From CAWUIO01 sp963922455 (GTDB lineage Bacteria > Bacteroidota > Bacteroidia > Cytophagales > Microscillaceae): a stretch of 64,000 nt of DNA. The stretch lies in the NCBI GenBank assembly GCA_963922455.1, contig CAWUIO010000006.1, positions 1 through 64,000 on the forward strand, in the 5' to 3' direction. The translations under genes were made by a program, and so were the position numbers. Numbering within the stretch: the stretch's first letter is position 1; each line of letters opens with the position of its first letter. This document shows, one piece after another, positions 49,747 through 58,680 of the stretch. The notes under the pieces were generated by a model that saw nothing but the letters and a program-made list of their open reading frames with translations, was not told the origin of the DNA and did no database searches.

Positions 49747-49877
49747 GGCTTAGGGATGCCACTCGAAGAGCGGAGACCGCCGCTGGATGCGCGGGGGCCG
49801 GCTCCGGCTTGGCTGGCAAGCCCGACCGGCCGGCACTGAGTACCCTAGGTATACGTACGCTCTAGCCGGTAAGCCCC
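49747..49877 (+). repeat. Structured intergenic element, copy 14 (alternative form)
   Basis: Ends GGCTT/AAGCC; the 3' hairpin is ACCGGC/GCCGGT, another fully compensated stem. The middle has GAGACCGCCGCTGG and an extra hairpin GGCTT-ggctggc-AAGCC in place of the GCGAGTAGCG core. It is wedged between the converging TPR and uvrA genes with 2 and 5 nt to spare. Confidence 0.9.
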
Positions 49878-49882
49878 AAAAA

Positions 49883-52795
49883 CTACATGTCTTTTACAAT
49901 ATACTCAAACTCCATTTTCAAAAACTTCCCGGTGTAACTCTCAGGCACCTTCGCTAGGTCTTCTGGGGAACCTTCAAAAATAATGTTACCCCCATTTTGT
50001 CCCCCTTCGGGGCCAAGATCTACAATATGGTCGGATACTTTGATAACGTCCAGGTTGTGCTCAATGATGAGGACGGTATTGCCCTTCTCAACTAATTTAT
50101 TGAGTACCCCCAAGAGGATGCGGATATCTTCAAAGTGCAGTCCGGTAGTCGGTTCGTCCAGAATGTATACGGTCTTACCGGTATCCTTGCGAGAGAGCTC
50201 GGTACTCAATTTAACCCGCTGGGCCTCCCCTCCCGACAAGGTTGTGGAAGATTGTCCTAAACGGATATAGCCCAAGCCCACATCTTGGAGGGTTTGGATC
50301 TTCCGTTTGATGATGGGTTGATTTTCAAAAAACCCGATGGCTTCGTCTACGGTCATATTGAGCACGTCGGCAATGGACTTGCTTTTGAACCGGACCTCTA
50401 AAGTTTCCCGGTTATAGCGTTTCCCTTTACAAACCTCACATTCCACATAGACATCGGGCAAGAAATCCATCTCGATGAGCTTCATTCCCCCTCCTTGACA
50501 CTCCTCACAACGCCCTCCTTTTACATTAAATGAGAAACGGCCAGGTTTATAACCCCGAATCTTGGCCTCGGGTAACTGAGCAAATAAAGCCCGAATATCT
50601 GTAAAAAAGCCTACATACGTGGCGGGGTTGGAACGGGGAGTACGCCCAATCGGGGATTGGTCTACCTCAATCACTTTATCTACGTGCTCAAGCCCCTCGA
50701 TCTCTTGATAGGCCAAGGGTGAACGCTTAGACCGATAAAATTTTTGATTGAGTATGGGGAATAAGGTATCGTGTATGAGGGTCGATTTACCGCTGCCCGA
50801 GACTCCCGTGATGCATACCATCTTACCCAGGGGAAGGGTCAAGGTGACATTTTTAAGATTATTCCCCTGCGCTCCTTTTAGAATGATTTGCTGGCCATTG
50901 CCTTCCCTTCTTTCCTTTGGAATTTCTATTTGCTTGACATTCTTGAGGTAGTCGACGGTTAGGCTGGTTTGCCCTAAAATATTTTGAGGTGAACCATGGG
51001 CAACCACCTTCCCCCCGTGTACGCCCGCCCCTTTTCCGATATCCAAGATATAATCAGACTCAAGCATCATATCTTTATCGTGCTCTACCACAATGATGGA
51101 GTTGCCCAAATCTCTTAAATCTTTCAAAGATTGGATAAGACGGAAATTATCCCGGGCGTGTAAGCCGATACTGGGTTCATCAAGAATATAGAGAACCCCG
51201 ACCAATTGTGTACCGATTTGAGTGGCTAAGCGAATACGCTGGGCCTCTCCTCCGGAGAGGGTTCTCAGCGGCCGGTCTTGGGTTAAGTAACTCAAGCCAA
51301 TATTGAGTAAGAGCCCCACCCGCTTACGGATCTCTTTAAGAATATTTTCGGCTATGATAACTTGCCTATCTTCTAGTCGATCTTCTAAATTTTCTAGCCA
51401 AGTATACAAATGCCCCATATCCATGATGGCTAACTCGTGGATATTTTTGCCGTCAATTTTGAAATGCAAGGACTCTTTTTTGAGCCTACCTCCTTCACAA
51501 GTGGGGCAGACTGAGGTTTTCAGGTAATCTTGCAGCCAATTTTTTGACTTATCGGTCCCTTCTTCTTGTACTCGTTTCAAAAAGGGGATGACTCCTTCAA
51601 ACTTCGTATCATAGGAACGTTTAAAGCGATCGGAATAGACTTTATGGCTACGGTCACTCCCGTATAAGATTTGTTTCAGGAGATCTTCAGGAATCTTGCT
51701 GAGGGGGGTGCTCAGACTTAACTTTTCACTTTTTAAGATGGCTTCTATCTGTTTGAAGGCCCAAACATCCCGGTACTCCCCTAAAGGAGCAATGCCTCCC
51801 CGGCTGATGCTGAGAGATTTGTCGGGCATGATGGACTCTTCGGTAATTTCTTGGATAATGCCTAAACCATCGCATTGGGGGCAAGCGCCATAGGGCGAGT
51901 TAAAAGAAAACATATTGGGCGCTGGCTCGTCATAGGAAATTCCGGAGGTGGGGCAAACCAATAATTTAGAAAAGAATACTGGGGTAGTTGTGTCTCGGGA
52001 ATTGATGGGATTACTGACGATGCGGCCATCAGGTAGGGGGTCAGAAACCCGAAGCAGGGATTCTTTTTCGTCTGACTCGGTATATTCTAGGACTGCCATC
52101 ATCCCTTTCCCTTCTTTGAGCGCTGTTTTTACCGACTGGCTAATGCGGTGTCTCTGTCCAGCCTCAATAATTAAGCGGTCAATGACGATCTCGATATCGT
52201 GAATCTTGTAGCGATCTACTTGCATTTTGGGTGCCAGCTCCCGAATTTGACCGTCAATCCGTACTTTGCTGTATCCCATTTTGCGTAATTGGAGAAATAG
52301 CTCCCGGTAGTGCCCCTTCCTTCCTTTTACGACTGGGGCCAGAAGGATTAGCTTCTTCGCCTCAAATTTATCTATCAACTGATCAATGATCTGGTCTTCA
52401 GATTGTTTGATCATTTTTTCTCCACTGATGTAGGAAAAGGCCGTTCCGGCCCGGGCAAAAAGCAGACGAAAAAAGTCATAAATCTCGGTGGTAGTTCCCA
52501 CAGTAGACCGGGGATTGCGAGAGGTCGTTTTTTGCTCAATTGCAATGACTGGGCTAAGGCCATTAATTTTGTCTACGTCTGGCCTTTCCATTTCTCCAAT
52601 AAAGGATCGGGCATAGGCCGAAAAACTTTCCATATACCGTCTTTGCCCTTCAGCATAGATGGTATCAAAGGCCAGAGAAGATTTACCACTACCACTCACC
52701 CCAGTAATCACTACAAGTTTGTTCCGGGGGAATGAAATATCAATATTTTTGAGATTGTGTTCTCTGGCGCCAAAAATTTCTATTTGCTCATCCAT
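49883..52795 (-). CDS. uvrA: Excinuclease ABC subunit A
   Basis: 970 residues from ATG 52795 (MDEQIEIFGAREHNLKNI); an ATG nine codons upstream is less likely. Complete UvrA: first Walker A GVSGSGKSSLAFDTIYAEGQ, UvrB-binding and zinc regions (CPTSGISYDEPAPNMFSF; CPTCEGGRLKKESL), signature LSGGEAQRIRLATQIG, second Walker A GVSGSGKSTLIHDTL, zinc module CEECQGGGMKLIEMDFLPDV and CEVCKGKRYNRETLEVRF, second signature LSGGEAQRVKLSTEL and Walker B YILDEPTTGLHFEDI. It detects DNA damage in nucleotide excision repair with UvrB and UvrC, which are not in the window. Confidence 0.97.
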   Translation of the reverse strand: MDEQIEIFGAREHNLKNIDISFPRNKLVVITGVSGSGKSSLAFDTIYAEGQRRYMESFSAYARSFIGEMERPDVDKINGLSPVIAIEQKTTSRNPRSTVGTTTEIYDFFRLLFARAGTAFSYISGEKMIKQSEDQIIDQLIDKFEAKKLILLAPVVKGRKGHYRELFLQLRKMGYSKVRIDGQIRELAPKMQVDRYKIHDIEIVIDRLIIEAGQRHRISQSVKTALKEGKGMMAVLEYTESDEKESLLRVSDPLPDGRIVSNPINSRDTTTPVFFSKLLVCPTSGISYDEPAPNMFSFNSPYGACPQCDGLGIIQEITEESIMPDKSLSISRGGIAPLGEYRDVWAFKQIEAILKSEKLSLSTPLSKIPEDLLKQILYGSDRSHKVYSDRFKRSYDTKFEGVIPFLKRVQEEGTDKSKNWLQDYLKTSVCPTCEGGRLKKESLHFKIDGKNIHELAIMDMGHLYTWLENLEDRLEDRQVIIAENILKEIRKRVGLLLNIGLSYLTQDRPLRTLSGGEAQRIRLATQIGTQLVGVLYILDEPSIGLHARDNFRLIQSLKDLRDLGNSIIVVEHDKDMMLESDYILDIGKGAGVHGGKVVAHGSPQNILGQTSLTVDYLKNVKQIEIPKERREGNGQQIILKGAQGNNLKNVTLTLPLGKMVCITGVSGSGKSTLIHDTLFPILNQKFYRSKRSPLAYQEIEGLEHVDKVIEVDQSPIGRTPRSNPATYVGFFTDIRALFAQLPEAKIRGYKPGRFSFNVKGGRCEECQGGGMKLIEMDFLPDVYVECEVCKGKRYNRETLEVRFKSKSIADVLNMTVDEAIGFFENQPIIKRKIQTLQDVGLGYIRLGQSSTTLSGGEAQRVKLSTELSRKDTGKTVYILDEPTTGLHFEDIRILLGVLNKLVEKGNTVLIIEHNLDVIKVSDHIVDLGPEGGQNGGNIIFEGSPEDLAKVPESYTGKFLKMEFEYIVKDM

Positions 52796-52890
52796 GTTGC
52801 AAAGTTGAATACAATATTTCAACCCGCAAGCAAGGATTATAGTTTTCCTTCAAAATATTTAGGAAAGTAAGGGCCAAACTGGGCTTTTTA

Positions 52891-53667
52891 TTAGCGAATA
52901 GAACTGAGCCACTCCCACTCAAATCTGTTTAAAGAATCTACTTGGTACGTATACTGGTCGATCCCCGATTCTCCCGTAAAAATAAAACCAAAATCCTGAG
53001 GGATCACATCGATGGCTTTTAAAGAACTGAGAGTACCTAACTCCTGGGGATAGGCCGGATCTCTTAAGTCATAATACTTGAGTCCATACTCTTTTTCGCA
53101 TACGACCAATAGCGTATCTCTCACACCTAGTCCGTAGGGTTCAAACATCCCATAATTGGTGACCATGAAGGGAGATTCTACATGGCTAATATCAATCACT
53201 TCCAAGCGGCTAAAACCATTACGGCAGGTACTGCCCCCTCTTAACGTGGCATAGGCATAATCTCCTTTGACTACTACGGGATCACAGCTGTATATGTGTT
53301 CATAAAAAGAAATAAATTGGGGAACCCCTCCCGTAGAGGTCTCATAAATATACATACCCGTAGTTGTCCCTATGAATAAGCGGTTTTCGTAAGGAAAAAT
53401 GGTTTCAATTTCATGCTCAAGTTTGTGGGTATTGATAAATTTTGGATCTTGAGCTTGGCTCACATCATAGCTTATCAATTCGCTAGGCCCTACAATATGG
53501 AGAAAATTGCCCTGGATAGACATCCGGGCCAGAGACCCTCCTTGGCCCTGAGGGTTTTGGGCTAAGGCAAATTCGTCGGAGCCCCCAACATCGGAGCATG
53601 CTCCCAAAAGGCACCATAAACCTGTATAAAAAAGTACACGAAGATATTTCTGGTTCATTTTTTTCAT
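52891..53667 (-). CDS. Lipoprotein with LVIVD-like beta-propeller repeats
   Basis: About 258 residues. Lipobox in FYTGLWCLLGACSDVGG. Repeated units with a hydrophobic strand then DIS/DLRDP/QDPK: ISYDVSQAQDPKFINTHKLE, LEVIDISHVESPFMVTNYGM and YYDLRDPAYPQELGTLSSL. These match LVIVD repeats, which form a beta-propeller in surface lipoproteins of Bacteroidota. ATG 53667 is preferred over the TTG at 53673. It directly follows the related lipoprotein gene upstream and is probably translationally coupled. Confidence 0.75.
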   Translation of the reverse strand: MKKMNQKYLRVLFYTGLWCLLGACSDVGGSDEFALAQNPQGQGGSLARMSIQGNFLHIVGPSELISYDVSQAQDPKFINTHKLEHEIETIFPYENRLFIGTTTGMYIYETSTGGVPQFISFYEHIYSCDPVVVKGDYAYATLRGGSTCRNGFSRLEVIDISHVESPFMVTNYGMFEPYGLGVRDTLLVVCEKEYGLKYYDLRDPAYPQELGTLSSLKAIDVIPQDFGFIFTGESGIDQYTYQVDSLNRFEWEWLSSIR

Positions 53668-53673
53668 TTGCAA

Positions 53674-54237
53674 TTAATTTAAACAAAGGTCCCCTTGCAA
53701 GTCATTGGTCCATTCCCAGCCCACCACAACTCCCCTATCGGGATTTACACACTCGAAGTAAACATTATTTTGAGGGGGGGCACTAGGACTTAAGTTTTGA
53801 GGAAAGGCATTCTCAATGCGCTTAACAAATTGAATGTTTTCTGGCTTACTCAGATTAAAAACCAACATATCTCGCTGGTTGTCAGCATAGAGTATAAAAT
53901 CCTTTACGGCAATATCTCTATTAAGTGGTATCGAGATAAAAGCTTTCTTTACGGGATTTTTCGGATCCTGATTATCTATCAAATGAACCCCACGGTTTTG
54001 GTCATTGACCAACAAGTAGGCCCCAAAGACATATATCTTTCCAGGCTCTTGAATTTCTTCCGGGGGAAGGATCGCGTAGGACTTTACATCATCTACCTTG
54101 AGGTAAATAGGTCTGTATCCTGAATCTTTGGGAGGATCTTCGTTAATTTCCCAGTTAAAACAAGCCGTATTGCTTAGAAGAAACAGGATACATACAATGA
54201 GAGGATACAGATGTCTCATGAATTTCTTATTTTTCAT
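53674..54237 (-). CDS. Lipoprotein, partner of the LVIVD protein
   Basis: 187 residues with a lipoprotein signal (PLIVCILFLLSNTACF, lipobox cysteine about residue 26). The mature part has short beta units: VFGAYLLVNDQNRGVHLIDN then QDPKNPVKKAFISIPL, and MLVFNLSKPENIQFVKRIEN. VHLIDNQDPKNPV is an LVIVD-like unit, so this is a shorter member of the same family as its downstream neighbour. First gene of the pair, divergent from the large histidine kinase. Confidence 0.7.
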   Translation of the reverse strand: MKNKKFMRHLYPLIVCILFLLSNTACFNWEINEDPPKDSGYRPIYLKVDDVKSYAILPPEEIQEPGKIYVFGAYLLVNDQNRGVHLIDNQDPKNPVKKAFISIPLNRDIAVKDFILYADNQRDMLVFNLSKPENIQFVKRIENAFPQNLSPSAPPQNNVYFECVNPDRGVVVGWEWTNDLQGDLCLN

Positions 54238-54405
54238 TCGTTGACAGCACGTGTAATTTCTTCGGACGGTTGCCTAGCCAAAATAGTATACCCATTTGAA
54301 CCTCAATATTACATTGCATTGCATTAAAAATATTAGTAACTTAAAATAATAGCGGGAAGCTTGTATTGGCCGTATAGTTATAAAAAAACACAGCTAGATT
54401 TTGCC

Positions 54406-57400
54406 ATGAATATGAAGGCTAAGGAAACATTACCAGACATACCCCCTCCCTCAAAACCTCATAAGAGAGCGTTTTTTGGGCAAATGCATATACTTCTAGA
54501 CCGTTCTGGTAATATTGTAAAACTATACCACGCTACGGGAATATTTGAAAAATATATTGCCTCTTTTGCCCCTGTTCAAAATTACTTTTTACTTGATCTG
54601 TTTGACACCGCGCAGCATCCCCGTTTATTGGGGCTTATTCAAGAATCCTTTAATCAAAATAGCTTAGAAGCTACCATACCTTGGGAAGGCCACCTCCTCA
54701 AACTTTCTTTTTACGAAGGTCAAAACAAAGGCCTGTCGGGGATTAATCTGAATATATCAGCCCAGTCCACGGAGGATTCTTATATCACAGACAAACTGAA
54801 AAGTTTGCTTATGCCAGATGAAGCCCATCCAGATGAAGCTATGGCCGAAGAAGAAGCGCAATTTATTATTGATCAAGAAGGGCATTTACATTTGACCAAT
54901 GAGCCAGGTAAGCAGTATATAGGCGCACAATTAAAAAAATGTGAGGAGGATAATCCTCACTTTCTAAGTATGTGGCCATCGCAACTGCAAGGGTTTTGGA
55001 AAGAAAAAATGCAATTGATCCAATCGACTAATAATTCCTTTTTAAAGGTATCCAAAAGTCAATTGCCCCAGCACCCCTTGTTTGATCAGATTTCTCAGAT
55101 AAAAATGAATGGCTTAGGAACTGCCCAAAACCCCTCAGCCAGTCTACATATACAATGTATTTTATCTAGCAAAAGATCGTATCTCAGCTCCTATACTTTT
55201 TTACAAGCTGTTTTACAAGATAACCAAATGGGTTGGGCCATTTGGGCCGTCGATACTGATTTAAATATTCTTTTTGCCAATGATGTGGCAAATAAATTCA
55301 AATTGAAGGCATCGGGAAATGCCTTGATTCCGGGAACCGATTTAAGGAGCTACTGGCCCGAAGCTACTCGAGCCCACAACTTGGCAGCCTATCAAAAAGC
55401 TTTAAGAGGAGAAACCGTGGAGGTGGAAAGGCAAGAATTAACTAAGTTACCCAACTCATGGGCTAAAATTTATTTGCAACCCCTTATCAGTGATGGAAAG
55501 ATCCTTGGTATATTAGGGAGAGGGCAATTTATCGATGAACAAAAGAAAACAGAAGCCGATTTACGTAAGGCTAATGCCTATAAAACCACCTTATTAAATA
55601 GTAGTAATCAAGCAATTTGGGCCATAGACAGAGATTACAAACTGCTGTTTTTTAATACCTACCACGCTCAAATGCAAAAGAGAATCCTCGGATGTGAGCC
55701 TAAGATTGGGGATTCGGTACTTGATTACATTCAATCTAGTGAACTCCGACAAAGCTCCATAAACCTATACGACCAAGCTTTAAAAGGGCATCATACCAGC
55801 CGAGAGAAGTGTATTATCGACTTGGAAGGAAAAGAGCTTTGGTCTGAGTTTGAGTTTAATCCGATTTTTGACGGGGACAAAATTTTGGGTGTGATGGGCG
55901 TAAGCCGGGATATCACAGAGCGAAAACTCACCGAAAAGAAACTCAAAGAAAGTGAAAACTCCTTAAAAGAGGCGCAAGCCATTGCCAGCATTGGCAACTG
56001 GTCTTACGATCACTTAGAAAACAAGCATTACTGGTCTCAGGAAATGCGCTCTATCTTTGGAGTTCCCCCAGAGGAGCCAGTGCCTGACTATGAGCATTTT
56101 GTTGATTTTATCATCCCCGAAGACCGCCCGAAAGTCCAGAAAATTATCACCCGTCTCATGAGTAAGGAAATAACTACTCGGGAGAATTACCGAATAATGA
56201 GCCGGGAGGGAAAAGAAAAACATGTAATGGGCCTGGCCAAATCGATAGCCAATGAAGAAGGAAAAATCATCAAGATAGTTGGCGTCGTACAGGATGTAAG
56301 CAAAACCCGGCATATTGAGCTTGAACTCCGTAATCAAAAGGAGTTTCTGGAAAATCTGATTAATAATCTGCCCATTGCTGTATTCGTAAAGGATATTAAA
56401 AATGACTACCGGCTCACTACTTGGAACCGAAAGTGTGAAGAGATATACGGAATAAGCAAAGAAAACGCCTTGGGTAAAAACGACTTTGAACTCTTTGATT
56501 CGACTACCGCTCTCCAATTTCATCAGACTGACGAAGAGGTGATGCATCAAGAGTCTGTACACTATCAGGAAGAAGTCTTAATACCCCGGAATGATAAAAC
56601 CGTATATGTCTACCAAGTTAAGGTGCCTATCAAAGATGTAGACGGTCGCCCCAGCTATATATTGGGTATTGAAGAGGATATCACAGAACGCTTACAAAGA
56701 GAAAAAGAACTTATCCTTGCCAAAGAAAAAGCCGAGGAAGCCACCCGGGCCAAAACCGATTTCTTGGCCACGATGAGCCACGAAATTCGTACGCCCATGA
56801 ATGCCGTAGTCGGAATCACCAATCTTCTTATTGAAGAGAGCCTGAGCCCTGAGCAATTGAGCAAAATACAAGCCCTCAAATTTTCGGCAAAAAACTTACT
56901 GGATATCATTAATGACATCCTTGATTACAATAAAATTGAAGCCGGTAAGGTAGAGTTAGAACAAACCGAGTTTAGCCTTCTAGAACTGTGTAGAAACATT
57001 AAACACACCTACGAATACCAAGCTCAAGAAAAAGGAATACAGCTTAAACTTATCCTAGATGATGATATCCCTGCCACGCTTTTGGGAGACTCAACCCGCA
57101 TATTCCAAATTTTAAATAACCTGGTGAGTAATGCCGTAAAATTTACTGAGCAGGGGATGGTCAAGTTAACTGTGCACTTCGAAGACGATTATAAAGATAA
57201 AGTTAGGGTGTTTTTTAAGGTACGAGATACCGGTATTGGCATCCCTCCCGATAAGCAAAAAATCATATTTGAACGCTATACTCAATCTGGACAGGATACC
57301 ACCCGGCGTTTTGGCGGCTCAGGATTAGGCCTCGCCATCTGTAAAGGGCTATTAGATTTACTCGGGAGTGAAATAGAATTAAAGAGTGAGCCTGGGAAGG

Positions 57401-58305
57401 GATCTCAATTTGCTTTTTACTTAGATCTGCACAAATCGGATAATCTCGCCAAACAAGGCGAGCATAAAAAAGAGATAAAAGACTGGAACGGCCTAAAAAA
57501 CGCCCGCGTATTAGTAGCCGAAGACAACCCGGTCAACCAATTTGTCATCCAGGGCTACTTACATAAATGGCTTATTGATTTTGAATTTGCCAATGACGGG
57601 CAAGAAGCCATCCATAAACTTCAAGAGGGTTCTTACGATTTGATACTCATGGACCTTCAAATGCCTAAAATGAATGGACTAGACGCAGCCAAGAAGATCC
57701 GAAACATGGAAGCCGAAAACTTCCGTAACATTCCGATAATTGCCTTAACCGCTTCTGCTTCGAGTGAAGTACGCAACAAGGTGGACCAAATCGGCATGAA
57801 TGATTATGTGTCTAAACCCTTCCAACCCAACGATCTTTACTGCAAAATGCTTAAGTACTACACCCAAAGCGAATCTATTGTCTCAAACGTTCCAGAAACT
57901 CAAACCCAGGCTTCCAATACTAGCTCTACCCTAGCCTCAGACTTTAATTTGGCCAAGTATTTTGAGATCACCCACGATGATCCAAGTATGTACCAAGATC
58001 TTCTTAAACTTACTTTTAGAGAGTTTAACAATTTCATGATGGATTATCGAGAGGGTATGGAGCAAAGAGACTTAAACCGAATCCGCTCTCTAGTTCACAA
58101 AAGCTCTCCCACTATGCAATTACTCGAGTTCAATGGGCTCATACATGAAAGCAGTCAGGGTAAGCATATCTTACACCACCCCAACCCCGAAGACAATTGG
58201 ATCAGTAAAAATATCAAAGAAGTCGAAAAACATTGTTTAGCCCTCCTCCATGAACTATCTCAGAGAGCCAGTATTAGTGCCCATCCCGATATGATTAAAA
58301 TCTAA
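54406..58305 (+). CDS. Hybrid sensor histidine kinase (multi-PAS, HisKA, HATPase, REC, HPt)
   Basis: About 1299 residues, no membrane helix, so a cytoplasmic sensor. Order: an N-terminal region that may hold one or two degenerate PAS folds; PAS near WAIWAVDTDLNILFANDVAN; PAS near QAIWAIDRDYKLLFFNTYH; PAS with SIGNWSYDHLENKHYWSQEM; PAS with NLPIAVFVKDIKNDYRLTTW; HisKA with FLATMSHEIRTPMNAVVG (His about 792); HATPase (NNLVSNAVKFTE; VRDTGIGIPPDKQKIIFERY; GGSGLGLAICKGL); REC with VLVAEDNPVNQF and LILMDLQMPKMNG (Asp about 1083); HPt-like end RIRSLVHKSSPTMQLLEF (His about 1231). ATG 54406 (MNMKAKETL) is preferred over TTG 54361. A full phosphorelay chain in one protein; the output regulator is unknown. 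Confidence 0.92.
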   Translation: MNMKAKETLPDIPPPSKPHKRAFFGQMHILLDRSGNIVKLYHATGIFEKYIASFAPVQNYFLLDLFDTAQHPRLLGLIQESFNQNSLEATIPWEGHLLKLSFYEGQNKGLSGINLNISAQSTEDSYITDKLKSLLMPDEAHPDEAMAEEEAQFIIDQEGHLHLTNEPGKQYIGAQLKKCEEDNPHFLSMWPSQLQGFWKEKMQLIQSTNNSFLKVSKSQLPQHPLFDQISQIKMNGLGTAQNPSASLHIQCILSSKRSYLSSYTFLQAVLQDNQMGWAIWAVDTDLNILFANDVANKFKLKASGNALIPGTDLRSYWPEATRAHNLAAYQKALRGETVEVERQELTKLPNSWAKIYLQPLISDGKILGILGRGQFIDEQKKTEADLRKANAYKTTLLNSSNQAIWAIDRDYKLLFFNTYHAQMQKRILGCEPKIGDSVLDYIQSSELRQSSINLYDQALKGHHTSREKCIIDLEGKELWSEFEFNPIFDGDKILGVMGVSRDITERKLTEKKLKESENSLKEAQAIASIGNWSYDHLENKHYWSQEMRSIFGVPPEEPVPDYEHFVDFIIPEDRPKVQKIITRLMSKEITTRENYRIMSREGKEKHVMGLAKSIANEEGKIIKIVGVVQDVSKTRHIELELRNQKEFLENLINNLPIAVFVKDIKNDYRLTTWNRKCEEIYGISKENALGKNDFELFDSTTALQFHQTDEEVMHQESVHYQEEVLIPRNDKTVYVYQVKVPIKDVDGRPSYILGIEEDITERLQREKELILAKEKAEEATRAKTDFLATMSHEIRTPMNAVVGITNLLIEESLSPEQLSKIQALKFSAKNLLDIINDILDYNKIEAGKVELEQTEFSLLELCRNIKHTYEYQAQEKGIQLKLILDDDIPATLLGDSTRIFQILNNLVSNAVKFTEQGMVKLTVHFEDDYKDKVRVFFKVRDTGIGIPPDKQKIIFERYTQSGQDTTRRFGGSGLGLAICKGLLDLLGSEIELKSEPGKGSQFAFYLDLHKSDNLAKQGEHKKEIKDWNGLKNARVLVAEDNPVNQFVIQGYLHKWLIDFEFANDGQEAIHKLQEGSYDLILMDLQMPKMNGLDAAKKIRNMEAENFRNIPIIALTASASSEVRNKVDQIGMNDYVSKPFQPNDLYCKMLKYYTQSESIVSNVPETQTQASNTSSTLASDFNLAKYFEITHDDPSMYQDLLKLTFREFNNFMMDYREGMEQRDLNRIRSLVHKSSPTMQLLEFNGLIHESSQGKHILHHPNPEDNWISKNIKEVEKHCLALLHELSQRASISAHPDMIKI

Positions 58306-58315
58306 TATGTATTTT

Positions 58316-58449
58316 GGGGCTTGCCCGCGCCAGATAAAGTGATTTCCCATAAGTAAACAGATTGCCTGCGCGGGCCGGGCTAGGCTGCCGAGCCGGCTCA
58401 CCCGCATCCAGCGGCGGTCTCGGCCCATTCGGGCGCCTATCCCTAAGCC
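58316..58449 (-). repeat. Structured intergenic element, copy 15 (alternative form)
   Basis: Ends GGCTT/AAGCC and hairpin GCCCGCGC/GCGCGGGC of the common type, but the middle is of the alternative form: GCCC-GAAT-GGGC hairpin, CCGAG/CTCGG helix and ACCGCCGCTGG. On its 5' side the plus strand shows a purine run (AGGAAGAGAGAAGAGAAAG) and 60 nt further a pyrimidine run (CTCTCTTCTCTCTTCTC), which are complementary to each other. Confidence 0.93.
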
Positions 58450-58680
58450 AAACAGGAAGAGAGAAGAGAAAGTAGGAACTAGCGACCCATTGCTTGCTTC
58501 ACCCTCCCTTTCCCCTCTCTCTTCTCTCTTCTCTATTCTCTGCTCTCAAGAGCCTACCCATGACATTATTTGTAAAACGCTTTATTAGGTATTTCACGGG
58601 AAAAACGTGTCTACTCTTAGGTTTTGATCGGCATCCTTAGCATATTTAACCTTTCTCTTATGTATACAAGCTGCTTAAGG

